Assembly: GCA_963921245.4 (NCBI GenBank)
Contig: CAWUEY030000001.1
Location: 2,480,001 to 2,544,000, forward strand
Source: JABJGO01 sp963921245
Lineage (GTDB): Bacteria; Pseudomonadota; Alphaproteobacteria; Rhodospirillales; Casp-alpha2
DNA: 64,000 nucleotides
Direction: 5' to 3'
Each line of letters begins with the position of its first letter. Within the stretch, counting starts at the first letter, position 1. The notes beneath the pieces are model-generated. The model was not told where the DNA came from. It ran no database searches and worked only from the letters and a program-made list of their open reading frames with translations. A program made the translations under genes and the position numbers. Below are positions 35,849-45,332 of this stretch, in pieces.

Positions 35849-36870
35849 ATGGGGATATCGGGGAAAAGTATTCGATATCGGTACCTTTTAGCGTTGGGTG
35901 TGCTAGCGGCGACCATCGGCCTTGCCTATCTTATCGGGCACCATCGACCAACAGGAGAACTATGCCCATGTCGTAAACATGGCAAGCAACCAAATCGGCA
36001 AGACCAATCTCATCGCTTTTTTCGTAGGCCAGATGGCATCGCCAAGTACGAAGACGATTACGAAATTGCCCGAGACCAGGTCAACCGAGCGCTGATTCTG
36101 ATGGAGAAACAGCACGGCACCCTCCTCAACGGTAGCGAGGAGCTGGGCCTTCCCGCAATCACGACACCCCATCTTGCACAATTGTACTTTGATTCGGACT
36201 TCGGACTGGATTCAGCGACCAAGAGGTTTCTGGCCAATACCCTAAAGGCGCAAAACACTATATTCGGGGTGTTTCCCTCCGATCAGCATCCTATCTATAT
36301 GTTACTATCTATGGGCCTTTCGCTCTGGTCGGTCTCAAAGATGAGGCGGTTACGGAGTACGCAGCGTATATTGCCTCGCAAATTCAACATCTGAAGCGTG
36401 TGGAAAACACGGCCTTTATTTGTGCCATCATGTTAATCATCATCGAGACCCCGCTCATTTTTCGCCCCCTTGAGAAAAAAGTTACAGAAGCACTCGGAAA
36501 GATACGCCTGCAAAACCAGATTCTGGAACGAGAGAAAGCGAATGCCCTGAAGGCCGCTATGGCAAAAACGAATTTTGTTGCCAATATGAGCCACGAGCTT
36601 CGTACACCATTGAATGCCATTATCGGCTTTACCGACTGCTTACTGGCCAACATATATGGCCCCCTAAAAACCAAACAACAGCAAAAGTGCGTGCAGGATA
36701 TCCGTGATTCCGGTGCACACTTGCTCGGGCTGGTGAACGATTTACTTGATACGGCTGCTGCAGAACCCGATGCCATCAAACTCTATGAAGAAGATGTTCT
36801 TCCGGCCGACGTCCTGCGAGCGGCCGTTTCAACATTGAAACTCGTTGCCGAAAAAGCCGTAATTGATGTT
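35849..36870 (+). pseudogene. Sensor histidine kinase, frameshifted and cut by an IS
   Basis: Pieces of one histidine kinase are spread over three frames. The N-terminus with a membrane segment (YLLALGVLAATIGLAYLIG) is in one frame. A PilJ-like sensor stretch (ENYAHVVNMASNQIGKTNLI) is in a second, about 35940-36060. The original frame then resumes (YEDDYEIARDQVNRALILME), and the part from YVTIYGPFALVGLKDEAV onward is in a third. The last frame runs into a second membrane segment and the H-box (NFVANMSHELRTPLNAIIGF), then reaches the IS end at 36871. The HATPase domain is absent. At least three frameshifts plus the truncation rule out function. Confidence 0.85.
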
Positions 36871-37665
36871 GGCGGTGACCCAGATAACGACCTTGGATGA
36901 CGTTTAACCCACCTCTCGGTGAATGCTCTACATTCACCTGTCGGTCAACGATTGTCTTAATTGCGTTAATTGATCCGAAGGGTCACTGTTGTTAAAATGC
37001 CACTCACATTCCTTCAAATACAGCCCGAATTGGGCCTTCAGAACATGATTGAAACGGCGCATGTAGCGATTCGCTTGAGACCAGAAATACTCGATCCCCC
37101 CTCTCGGGCATGTACCATGCCCTGACAGGCAGCGATTGATGTGATTGTGCTCATCCACAAAGTGCTCGGAATGGTTGATCCGGAAGTGGTGAAAGTCCGA
37201 TATATCAAGCGCGTTATAGCCTTTCCAGCCGTCGGAACAGACGATGCTATCGGGCACCACTTTGCGCTCGATAATCGGCATCAAGGTGGCCGATGAGGCA
37301 TCTGGAATGATCTTTGTGTAGACCCTTCCACCCCGCTTCAACAGGCCGAAAACCCCGACTTTTCCCGCAGAACCCCGGCCGCGCTTGCCGTTGCGCTTGC
37401 CGCCGAAGTAACGCGCGTCCACTTCAATCTCGCCGCCAAACAACGCCTCGCTCGCCGCGTCCAGCTCAAGCACGACGATCTCGCGCAGACGGAGAAAGAA
37501 ATAGACCGCCGCCGAAGCGGTTCATCCCGCACAGCCTGGCCGCCGTCAGCGCCGTCGAGCCAGACACAAAATGCTCCATCAGACGATCTTGCTTATACAC
37601 ACTCAGACGGCTCTTGCGCATGGCTCCCATGATAACTCCAAATCCGAGCTATCTGGGTCAGCCCC
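36871..37665 (-). mobile_element. IS1595-family insertion sequence (IS1016-like)
   Basis: 795 bp bounded by 16-base inverted repeats: GGCGGTGACCCAGATA on the left (36871-36886) and TATCTGGGTCAGCCCC on the right (37650-37665), 14 of 16 matching. No 8-bp target duplication is visible, which suggests later rearrangement. It carries one transposase with a frameshift, and a hairpin GGTGAATG/CATTCACC (36918-36938) over the transposase stop codon. The left end interrupts the histidine kinase; the right end stops four bases from the gyrB stop codon. Confidence 0.85.
36934..37631 (-). pseudogene. IS1595-family transposase with a frameshift
   Basis: The N-terminal part starts at the ATG at 37631 (or the ATG at 37621) and reads MRKSRLSVYKQDRLMEHFVS, then GMNR. 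Near 37520 the frame shifts: the expected continuation SAAVYFFLRLREIVVLELD is in another frame, which then runs to the stop at 36934. The catalytic domain has EVDARYFGG, VCSDGWKGY, the HINRC Asn and IEYFWSQANRYMRRFN, fitting the DDN-E type of this family. Corrected length would be about 230 residues. The family is not known to need a programmed frameshift, so the gene is probably dead. Confidence 0.85.
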
Positions 37666-37669
37666 AAAT

Positions 37670-40132
37670 TTATATATCCAGGTTCGCGACCTTGAGAGCA
37701 TTGTCCTGAATGAAGTCCCGGCGCGGCTCGACAACATCACCCATGAGGGTTGAGAACACCTCTTCTGCATCGTCCTGATGGTTGATTTTCACCTGAAGCA
37801 GGACACGCGCATCGGGATCGAGGGTGGTTTCCCACAGCTGATCCGGGTTCATCTCGCCCAATCCTTTGTAGCGCTGCATGCTGACGCCCTTGCGCGCATT
37901 TTCGGTAATGGTATCCACCAGTGATACCGGGCCGGTTATGGGGATTTCATTGTCCTTGATGGTCAGGGTGCCGTGACCAAGATAGATTTCCTGCAATCGG
38001 CCGGCTTTTTCCAGCAACCGCCGGGCATCGGAAGATTGCACCACGGCACCATCAATCACATGACGTTCCGTAACGCCGCGCAAGGTCCGGCTGAACGCCA
38101 GCCCTCCATCATCAAGGGTCTGGCCTTCCCAACCTTTTTCATGCGGATCAGCGAGGGCATTGAGACGCTTGGACATTTCCGCCGCAACCGCCCCCGACAT
38201 TTGCTCATCAGACAGCAAACCCGGATCAAGAGCACCCAGAACGGCGGCCTGTTCAATAATCGTGAGCGGTACGTGCTGTGCCAGGCGCGACAGCAGAACC
38301 CTGATATTGCGGGCATCCTCAATGCATGTTAGCAGCTCCTGGCCGGCTATCTGCTCGCCGTTGTAGGTGGTCATGACACAACCGTCATTGACCGCGGCAT
38401 TGAACAGGTAATCGCCCAGGGCGTCGTCATCTTTTAGATAAACTTCGAAACTACCCTTCTTGGCGCGGTAAAGTGGTGGCTGGGCAATATAAAGAAACCC
38501 GCGTTCCACAAGCGCAGGCATCTGACGGAAAAAAAAGGTCAACAGCAGGGTGCGAATATGGCTACCATCAACGTCAGCATCCGTCATGATAATGATCTTG
38601 TGATAGCGGCATTTCTCCGCATCGAAATCATCGCCAATACCCGTGCCAAACGCCGTGATCAGGGTTCCAATCTCGGCCGAACTCAACATCTTGTCGACCC
38701 GCGCGCGCTCCACATTCAGGATTTTACCCCGTAGCGGCAGAATGGCCTGATTGGCGCGGTTGCGGCCCATTTTAGCCGAACCACCGGCGGAATCACCTTC
38801 TACGATAAACAGTTCCGAAAGTGCCGGATCGCGTTCCTGACAATCCGCAAGCTTGCCGGGCAAGGAAGAGAAATCCAGCGCCCCTTTGCGACGGGTCAGT
38901 TCGCGGGCCTTGCGGGCCGCCTCACGCGCGGCGGCGGCCTCGATAATCTTACCGATGACTTTCCGGGCTTCGTTGGGGTGCTCTTCAAAATAACGATCCA
39001 GAGACTCGCCGATAATACTTTCAACAATCGGGCGCACCTCGGAGCTCACCAGCTTGTCCTTGGTCTGGGAAGAGAATTTCGGGTCCGGAACCTTGACCGA
39101 AACCACACAGGTCATTCCTTCGCGTGCATCGTCGCCGGTGATGGTGACCTTGGCTTTTTTGGCGGAACCGCTTTGGTTGGCGTAATTATTAATGGTCCGT
39201 GTCAGAGCACCGCGGAAACCGGCCAGGTGGGAACCGCCATCCCGCTGTGGGATATTGTTGGTGAAGCAGAGTGTTGACTCGTGATAACTGTCGTTCCATT
39301 GCAGGGCAAATTCAACCGTCACACCATTTTTTTCGCCGTTGGCGATAATTACTCTATCCGTTATGGCGTTTTTGGATTTATCGAGAAAAGAGACAAATGC
39401 TTCCAGGCCGCCTTCATAGTGCAGGTCCACAATAACCGGTTCCGGGCGGCGGGCATCGGTTAGCCGCAGTGCCACACCGGAATTCAGAAACGCCAGCTCC
39501 CGCAAACGGTGTTCGAGCGTACCGAAATCGAACTCAGTCCGGGTAAATATTTCCCTGGACGGCATGAAAGTAATTTCAGATCCAGACAAAACACCCTTGC
39601 CGTCTTCACGTTCAGGCGCACCGCCTGTTACAGCCAGAGGTGCCGCCGCTTCGCCATCCTCAAATCGAATGAAATGTTCCCTGCCATCGCGCCAGATTCT
39701 CAAATCAAGCCAATCGGAAAGCGCGTTCACCACTGACACGCCCACACCATGGAGTCCACCGGATACCTTGTAGGCGTTCTGATCAAATTTCCCGCCAGCA
39801 TGGAGTTGGGTCATGATAACCTCCGCCGCCGAAATCCTCTCTTCCGCATGGATATCGACAGGAATACCGCGACCATTATCGCCTACCGTCACTGACCCGT
39901 CGCCGTTCAGGGTAACCTTCACCAGATCACAATGGCCGGCAAGCGACTCGTCGATGGCGTTGTCGACGACCTCATAAACCATATGGTGCAGACCTGATCC
40001 GTCATCCGTATCACCGATATACATGCCGGGTCGCTTGCGTACAGCTTCAAGGCCGCGAAGAACCTTGATGGTAGCCGAATCGTAGACGTCCGGATCGCCA
40101 CCGGCTTCAGGGTTTTCAATGTCGTCTGTCAT
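37670..40132 (-). CDS. gyrB: DNA gyrase subunit B
   Basis: 820 residues. The GHKL ATPase begins YDSATIKVLRGLEAVRKRPG and has DNGRGIPVDIH and GGLHGVGVSVVNAL; the TOPRIM domain has VEGDSAGGSAKMGRNR and MTDADVDGSHIRTLLLTFF. The C-terminal tail signature YKGLGEMNPDQLWETTLDP is intact. It supercoils DNA with GyrA. Stop TAA at 37670, four bases from an insertion sequence that left the coding region untouched. recF ends 4 bp upstream, so the two are one transcript. Confidence 0.98.
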   Translation of the reverse strand: MTDDIENPEAGGDPDVYDSATIKVLRGLEAVRKRPGMYIGDTDDGSGLHHMVYEVVDNAIDESLAGHCDLVKVTLNGDGSVTVGDNGRGIPVDIHAEERISAAEVIMTQLHAGGKFDQNAYKVSGGLHGVGVSVVNALSDWLDLRIWRDGREHFIRFEDGEAAAPLAVTGGAPEREDGKGVLSGSEITFMPSREIFTRTEFDFGTLEHRLRELAFLNSGVALRLTDARRPEPVIVDLHYEGGLEAFVSFLDKSKNAITDRVIIANGEKNGVTVEFALQWNDSYHESTLCFTNNIPQRDGGSHLAGFRGALTRTINNYANQSGSAKKAKVTITGDDAREGMTCVVSVKVPDPKFSSQTKDKLVSSEVRPIVESIIGESLDRYFEEHPNEARKVIGKIIEAAAAREAARKARELTRRKGALDFSSLPGKLADCQERDPALSELFIVEGDSAGGSAKMGRNRANQAILPLRGKILNVERARVDKMLSSAEIGTLITAFGTGIGDDFDAEKCRYHKIIIMTDADVDGSHIRTLLLTFFFRQMPALVERGFLYIAQPPLYRAKKGSFEVYLKDDDALGDYLFNAAVNDGCVMTTYNGEQIAGQELLTCIEDARNIRVLLSRLAQHVPLTIIEQAAVLGALDPGLLSDEQMSGAVAAEMSKRLNALADPHEKGWEGQTLDDGGLAFSRTLRGVTERHVIDGAVVQSSDARRLLEKAGRLQEIYLGHGTLTIKDNEIPITGPVSLVDTITENARKGVSMQRYKGLGEMNPDQLWETTLDPDARVLLQVKINHQDDAEEVFSTLMGDVVEPRRDFIQDNALKVANLDI

Positions 40133-40136
40133 GGTT

Positions 40137-41399
40137 TCAGCTTGCTCCCGCTCGCGGTGTCACTGCTGCATCGGCAACCGTGAAAAACTGTGCATGCCCC
40201 TCCAGGGCTTCAAAGAGATGATGGTTGGTGCCCGTCAACCACGTCTGGGCACCGAGACCGATTAAAGACTCAAACAGGGCCGCCCGCCGATCTTCGTCCA
40301 GATGGGCCGTAATCTCGTCCAGCAAGAGCACCGGAACCCGCCCGCGTTCCGCCGTTGTCATACGGGCATCGGCGAGGACAATGGAAACAAGCAACGCTTT
40401 TTGTTCGCCCGTAGAACACATTTCTGCCGCTTGCGATTTACCGAGATGCGTGACGACCAGATCACTCCTGTGCGGACCGACGGCGGCGCCGCCAACCATA
40501 CCGTCCTGTGCACGAGACTGTTTCAGTGCCGCCCGATAGCGGCCCTCCGCCTCAAGCGCAGGGTACTCCTGCAACCCGGCCTCAACACATCCGTCAATGG
40601 CCAGTCCCGCCCCCGGAAAGGGGCCATGAGCCGCCAGACAATAACGCCCCAGGCGATCAGCAAGGTCGAGCCTTGCGGCAGCAATCGCAATACCTTTGGT
40701 CACCATTGTATCTTCGAGATTACCCAGCCATGTCGCATCACCGCGACCGTCCCGAAGCAGGCGCGCACGTTCGCGCATGGCGGTCTCGTAGGCGTTCAAT
40801 CGTCCGGCATGAGCCGGATCATATCCAAAGACCAACCGATCGAGAAATCGACGGCGGGCCGCCCGGCCATCCTGAAACAGACGATCCATTTGCGGTGTCA
40901 GCCATTGGACATCCATATATTCAGCGAGCGCCGCCTGTGATCGCATGGTTTCCCCATCAACACGAACTGTTCGCTTGTCCGCGCCGGGATCAATCAGGCC
41001 CGTACCCAGATCAACCCGGCCGTTTTCCGATGACATGCGCGCGGCAACGGCCCAGGTCCGCTCATCCGCGTTCGGTGTTCGGCGGGCCAGATCGCCAGGT
41101 CTGGCTCGTCTGAGGCCGCGCCCGGGTGTCAACAGTGAAATGGCTTCCAGGATATTGGTTTTTCCCGCGCCGTTTTGTCCGCACAACACAACCGGCCCGG
41201 CCCCGACGGCCAGTACCACAGACTTGTAACAACGAAAATCCGACAACATGAGACGTTCGATATGTATAGGGAATCCCGCGTCATGTCCCGCGCCGGGCCG
41301 GGCCATCTTCTGATCGCCCGCCTTCTGATGGTCCGCCTGATCGACAGGAGGGGCTGAAGACTGCGGGTCGAGAACCTTTTCCAACAAACTCTTTTTCAC
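40137..41399 (-). CDS. recF: DNA replication and repair protein RecF
   Basis: 420 residues as the longest frame. RecF is an SMC-like ATPase that loads RecA at gaps. P-loop CGQNGAGKTNILEAISLLTP follows the conserved IERLMLSDFRCY; the ABC signature STGEQKALLVSIVLADAR and Walker B VPVLLLDEITAHLDEDRR are present. The start is uncertain: family proteins usually begin just before IHIERL, while this frame opens about 45 residues earlier with GTG; an ATG at 41306 would leave a shorter tail (MARPGAGHDAG). Lies between dnaN and gyrB. Confidence 0.93.
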   Translation of the reverse strand: MKKSLLEKVLDPQSSAPPVDQADHQKAGDQKMARPGAGHDAGFPIHIERLMLSDFRCYKSVVLAVGAGPVVLCGQNGAGKTNILEAISLLTPGRGLRRARPGDLARRTPNADERTWAVAARMSSENGRVDLGTGLIDPGADKRTVRVDGETMRSQAALAEYMDVQWLTPQMDRLFQDGRAARRRFLDRLVFGYDPAHAGRLNAYETAMRERARLLRDGRGDATWLGNLEDTMVTKGIAIAAARLDLADRLGRYCLAAHGPFPGAGLAIDGCVEAGLQEYPALEAEGRYRAALKQSRAQDGMVGGAAVGPHRSDLVVTHLGKSQAAEMCSTGEQKALLVSIVLADARMTTAERGRVPVLLLDEITAHLDEDRRAALFESLIGLGAQTWLTGTNHHLFEALEGHAQFFTVADAAVTPRAGAS

Positions 41400-41450
41400 C
41401 TTAAGGCCCGCCCCCGGACGCGCCGGTTCGGCACGAGAGGGTCAGGATCA

Positions 41451-42569
41451 TTAAACCCGCATGGGCATTAAAACATAGAGGGCACTGGGATCATCGGCTT
41501 CTCGAATAATGGTCGGTGAGGCAGCATCGGCAAGGACAAACCGCATGGTATCACCCTCGATCTGCTGCACGATGTCGAGCAAATAGCGCGAGTTAAAACC
41601 TATTTCGATTTCATCTCCGTCATATTCAACTTCCAGCTCTTCAGTCGCACTACCATGTTCGGGACTAGATGCCGAGAGAACCAGTGCCGCCGACGACAGC
41701 ATCATTTTAACCGCCCGGGATTTTTCACTGGAAATGGCAGAAACGCGATCCACCGCATCGCCAAACGACTTGCCATCCACGTCCATTTCCTTGTCGTTTC
41801 CTTCCGGAATCACGCGCTGATAATCCGGGAAAGTCCCGTCAATGAGCTTGGAGGTCATCACAGCCCCGTCGAAGGAGAACCGGACCTTGGATTCAGACAA
41901 TGCAACCTCCACATCGTCGGAGAAATCCTCAATCAACTTACGAAGCTCCGCGATGGCCTTACGCGGCACGATAACGCCTGGTATGCCCCTCGCACCCTCC
42001 GGCAGAGGACATTCAACGCTGGCGAGGCGATGACCATCCGTCGCAACAGCCCGCAAAACGTCCGTCCCGTCCCGTTCTGCGGCGTGCAGGTAAATACCGT
42101 TCAGGTAATATCGGGTTTCTTCCGTCGAAATGGCAAAACGCGTGTGGTCTATCAGGGCGCGCATTTCCCCGGCGGCGATAGAAAACGTGTGTGTCGCGTC
42201 GCCACCCGCCATGACCGGGAAATCTTCCGTCGGCAGACAGGTCAGGGAAAAGCGCGATCGCCCAGCACGCAACACAAGCTGATCGTCACCCGACGTGGCA
42301 TCCAGCTCAACCTGCGTCCCATCGGGTAGCTTCCTGACGATTTCATACAGCGTATGAGCCGGTGCCGTGGTTGAACCGGGGGCTGCGATATCGGCGGCAA
42401 CACCGGCAACGATGTCGAGGTCCATGTCGGTGGCATTCAAATCCAGTTGGCTTGCCATAGCTGTCAACTTGACATTAGACAGAATAGGGATGGTGTTCCG
42501 GCGCTCAACCACGCTTTGTACGTGACCCAGAGATTTCAGGAGAACGGCTCGTTCAATAGTGAGTTTCAT
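41451..42569 (-). CDS. dnaN: DNA polymerase III beta subunit (sliding clamp)
   Basis: 372 residues from the ATG at 42569, which yields the standard start MKLTIERAVLLKSLGHVQSV; the frame opens 35 codons further, but that stretch is unlike the family. Three DNA-clamp domains of about 120 residues each follow (VERRNTIPILSNVKL in the first, RYYLNGIYLH in the second) and the C-terminal peptide-binding tail YVLMPMRV closes it. Ring dimers keep polymerase on DNA. Conserved dnaA-dnaN-recF-gyrB order. Confidence 0.97.
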   Translation of the reverse strand: MKLTIERAVLLKSLGHVQSVVERRNTIPILSNVKLTAMASQLDLNATDMDLDIVAGVAADIAAPGSTTAPAHTLYEIVRKLPDGTQVELDATSGDDQLVLRAGRSRFSLTCLPTEDFPVMAGGDATHTFSIAAGEMRALIDHTRFAISTEETRYYLNGIYLHAAERDGTDVLRAVATDGHRLASVECPLPEGARGIPGVIVPRKAIAELRKLIEDFSDDVEVALSESKVRFSFDGAVMTSKLIDGTFPDYQRVIPEGNDKEMDVDGKSFGDAVDRVSAISSEKSRAVKMMLSSAALVLSASSPEHGSATEELEVEYDGDEIEIGFNSRYLLDIVQQIEGDTMRFVLADAASPTIIREADDPSALYVLMPMRV

Positions 42570-42857
42570 GTCGAATTCGCGCTTCGTGTTCATATTTTGT
42601 TTCTGACAGGCACTAGCGCCCTGTCCGCTGATTAGTAATGCCGGAAAACCTCTAATCGATACCGGCGAGCACACAAACGTGCCGCTCGCAACCGTTCAGA
42701 ATCTTGTCAAAAATTATCTGAATTGAGGACAAGAATCCGGCCCCTCAAGATGGCAGAACAGTATATCAGAAGCCAGCGGAATGGTAAGCATTTTCATGGC
42801 AAAAAACGCTGTTAAAAAACTTTGTTTTTCAATGATTTACAATCAGGGCTTGGCCTG

Positions 42858-44264
42858 TCAGCCCTCAAGCATGCGTCGCAACAACTCAACGTCTTCAGCA
42901 AACGTCGAATCGCGATCACGAAGCTCTTCGACTTTCTTAACCGCATGCATAACCGTGGTGTGATCCCGGCCACCAAATTTACGCCCGATTTCGGGCAGGG
43001 ATCGAGAAGTCAGTTGCTTGGCCAGATACATGGCAACCTGCCGGGGACGGGCAACAGAGCGGGCCCGCCGAGCCGAATGCATATCAGAGATGCGGATATT
43101 GAAGTGCTGAGACACGCGTTTCTGAATTTCTTCGATGGTTACCCGGCGGTCATTGGCGCGCAGCAGGTCGTGCAGGACCTCCTGGGTAACTTCCAGCGTA
43201 ATATCCCGCCCGATCAGCTGTGAATGGGCAACAACCCGGTTCAGGCCGCCTTCCAGTTCGCGAACATTGGATGTGACCTTGTGGGCCAGAAACTCAAGTA
43301 CCTTCGGCGGAATGCTCACGCCCAGTTGTTCAGCCTTGGACTGGAGAATACCCAGGCGCAACTCATAGGTCGTGGCATGGATGTCCGCAACCAGCCCACA
43401 ATTGAGCCGGGATATCAGCCGCTCTTCCATACCTTCGAGGTCGGACGGGGATTTGTCAGCGGAAATGACAATCTGCCGCCCCTGATCCACCAATGCATTG
43501 AAGGTGTGGAAAAATTCTTCCTGGGTCGAGTCCTTGCCGCCAATGAACTGCACATCATCAATCATCAGAACGTCAACGGAGCGGAATTGTGCCTTGAAAT
43601 CCACCGTATTCTGTTCGCGCAAGGCACGCACAAAACGGTACATGAATTTTTCGGCGGACAAATAGATAACAGTACGCTGAGGCGTTGTTTGTCGAATATG
43701 CCAGGCAATGGCGTGCATCAGGTGGGTCTTGCCGAGACCAACGCCGCCGTACAGGAATAACGGATTGAATGGCACCACATCGGCTTCCGCGACACGACGC
43801 GCCGCAACATAGGCAAATTCGTTGGGTTTGCCGACAACAAAATTATCAAACATGAAACGGGGATCAATCGGAGCGCAAAGGTCATCTCTTCCCTCCAGGG
43901 CACCGTTACCGGATGCCAGGCCATTTCCGCTGTCCGGGACCTGATTTCCTTTTAGCCCATTGGTCACGGGGCGGGACAAATCCGTTTGGGCATATCGTTC
44001 GGGTTGTACCGACACTTCAACACCCTTTACAGCCTGATCCCGACCCGACCACAGCTCAGACAGCCGGTCAACATAGTGTGCTGCAACCCAATCCCGCATA
44101 AAGCGTGTCGGAACTGTCATACGAACCAGATCACCGTCCTGCTCACGCACAGTAATGGGCTTGATCCAACTCTGAAAAGCTGCCTCGCCGATCTCGGCCC
44201 TTAATTGTTCACTGATTTCCGCCCATTGCGCATCCAAATCGCGCTGACTCTGATCACTCGTCAT
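42858..44264 (-). CDS. dnaA: Chromosomal replication initiator DnaA
   Basis: 468 residues. Domain I at the N-terminus (WAEISEQLRAEIGEAAFQSW), a variable linker rich in Gly/Asn, an AAA+ domain with GGVGLGKTHLMHAIAW and VLMIDDVQFIGGKDSTQEEF, and a C-terminal DnaA-box-binding domain with PRQVAMYLAKQLTSRSLPEI and FGGRDHTTVMHAVKKV. It melts the origin and represses its own gene in many bacteria. Minus strand, 288 bp upstream of the dnaN start. Confidence 0.98.
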   Translation of the reverse strand: MTSDQSQRDLDAQWAEISEQLRAEIGEAAFQSWIKPITVREQDGDLVRMTVPTRFMRDWVAAHYVDRLSELWSGRDQAVKGVEVSVQPERYAQTDLSRPVTNGLKGNQVPDSGNGLASGNGALEGRDDLCAPIDPRFMFDNFVVGKPNEFAYVAARRVAEADVVPFNPLFLYGGVGLGKTHLMHAIAWHIRQTTPQRTVIYLSAEKFMYRFVRALREQNTVDFKAQFRSVDVLMIDDVQFIGGKDSTQEEFFHTFNALVDQGRQIVISADKSPSDLEGMEERLISRLNCGLVADIHATTYELRLGILQSKAEQLGVSIPPKVLEFLAHKVTSNVRELEGGLNRVVAHSQLIGRDITLEVTQEVLHDLLRANDRRVTIEEIQKRVSQHFNIRISDMHSARRARSVARPRQVAMYLAKQLTSRSLPEIGRKFGGRDHTTVMHAVKKVEELRDRDSTFAEDVELLRRMLEG

Positions 44265-44902
44265 TCACTTCATTCCCCGGTCGTCGGTTTTTTACCGACT
44301 GATTTTCTTTTTGGTCGATTACGGAAATCAACCGATTACACAAGCCAACGGCGGGCGCTGTAACAGCGATCACACGACGTGGAAATCCGAAACCAATAAA
44401 CAGCAAAAACCTGACTGAGCAAGATTACACTGTTCCGACGTACTTTCCCAACGTACTCCTCTGACGTACCTTACCGTGGCGGCTTTCCATGTGTTACCGG
44501 CACTTTCCGTCTTTACCACTAGAATACGACGAATTCATCGGCCCCCTGTTGACTTGTGGTAGTCGTTCAGGCAGTTGGTTCTGACATCTCCTTAGGCTGG
44601 ATAAACAAAGAATTTCACCTTGAGAAAACGTCCCACACCAGCTTGCGGATCAAGCCAGCACAAAAACGCTTCCTGAAACCCTGACAGGCAACGATCACGC
44701 TCTTTTAAGTCGGCGTCACGTTGTCTGCGCTCGGGACAATCTTAGGGCGGTCTGCAAGGAGTGGCAACGGCTACGAGTGGGGAACAGGGGGAAAAAAATA
44801 AAATAATTGGTATTGACTCAGAAGCTATTCCCTATTCAGCCGGGCCAGTAGAATCGCATCCAGTCTTTTTTCAGGAACCGGTTTACGGGTTCTATCAAAA
44901 TC
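44265..44902. other. Non-coding region upstream of dnaA; candidate origin or dnaA control region
   Basis: About 640 bases with no convincing gene on either strand. Features seen: three ACGTAC repeats at exact 13-bp spacing (44438, 44451, 44464), an AT-rich A-tract (about 44789-44812, GGGGGAAAAAAATAAAATAATTGG type) and scattered poly-T/poly-A. I found no exact DnaA box (TTATCCACA) here, so an origin role is possible from position only. Confidence 0.35.
44438..44469. repeat. Three ACGTAC direct repeats with a 13-bp period
   Basis: ACGTAC at 44438-44443, 44451-44456 and 44464-44469, each followed by a pyrimidine-rich stretch (TTTCCC, TCCTCT, CTTACC). They lie about 175-205 bp upstream of the dnaA start codon. 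Regular phasing suggests protein sites. Confidence 0.6.
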
Positions 44903-44929
44903 AAAAAAGCCGCGTTACGGAACGCGGCT
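44903..44929 (-). terminator. Intrinsic terminator after rpsT
   Basis: A 9-bp perfect stem (AGCCGCGTT/AACGCGGCT) with a 4-nt loop; on the minus strand it runs into seven T. It lies 30 bp after the rpsT stop and ends that transcript, isolating it from dnaA. Confidence 0.88.
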
Positions 44930-44958
44930 GTCACAAGGTTTTTTGGTAAATCAATGAC

Positions 44959-45225
44959 TTAGCTAGTCATGGCCTTGACGCGAGCGCTGAGGCGCGAAAC
45001 CTTCCGTGCGGCCATATTTTTTTCCATGACACCCTTCTGTGCGCCCCGCATCAGTTGCGGTTCAGCAGCACGGAAGGCCGCACGGGCAGCCTCAACATCT
45101 CCAGAAGCAATTGCTTCTTCCACTTTGCGAACGCAGGTCCGCACCCGGCTGCGCCGATTGCGATTTACCGCCGTGCGACGGGCGGTCTGGCGGATGCGTT
45201 TTTTGGCCTGTGGTGAATTTGCCAT
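44959..45225 (-). CDS. rpsT: 30S ribosomal protein S20
   Basis: 88 residues from the ATG at 45225, which gives the canonical MANSPQAKKRIRQTARR; the frame is open 8 codons further. The protein is very basic, binds 16S rRNA early in 30S assembly and has the conserved pattern KNRNR-like VNRNRRSRVRTCVRKVEEAI and GVMEKNMAARKVSRL. Followed by a strong terminator. rpsT next to dnaA is typical of alphaproteobacteria. Confidence 0.97.
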   Translation of the reverse strand: MANSPQAKKRIRQTARRTAVNRNRRSRVRTCVRKVEEAIASGDVEAARAAFRAAEPQLMRGAQKGVMEKNMAARKVSRLSARVKAMTS

Positions 45226-45332
45226 CTCGTTTATTTTCCATAATTTCAAAGGGCTTGTCGCCGGAAGCGCGGTATATATAGTGCCCCAAGTTTCCCGTCA
45301 AGCGTTGCTTTTGTGTGTTTTTTCTACGCCTG

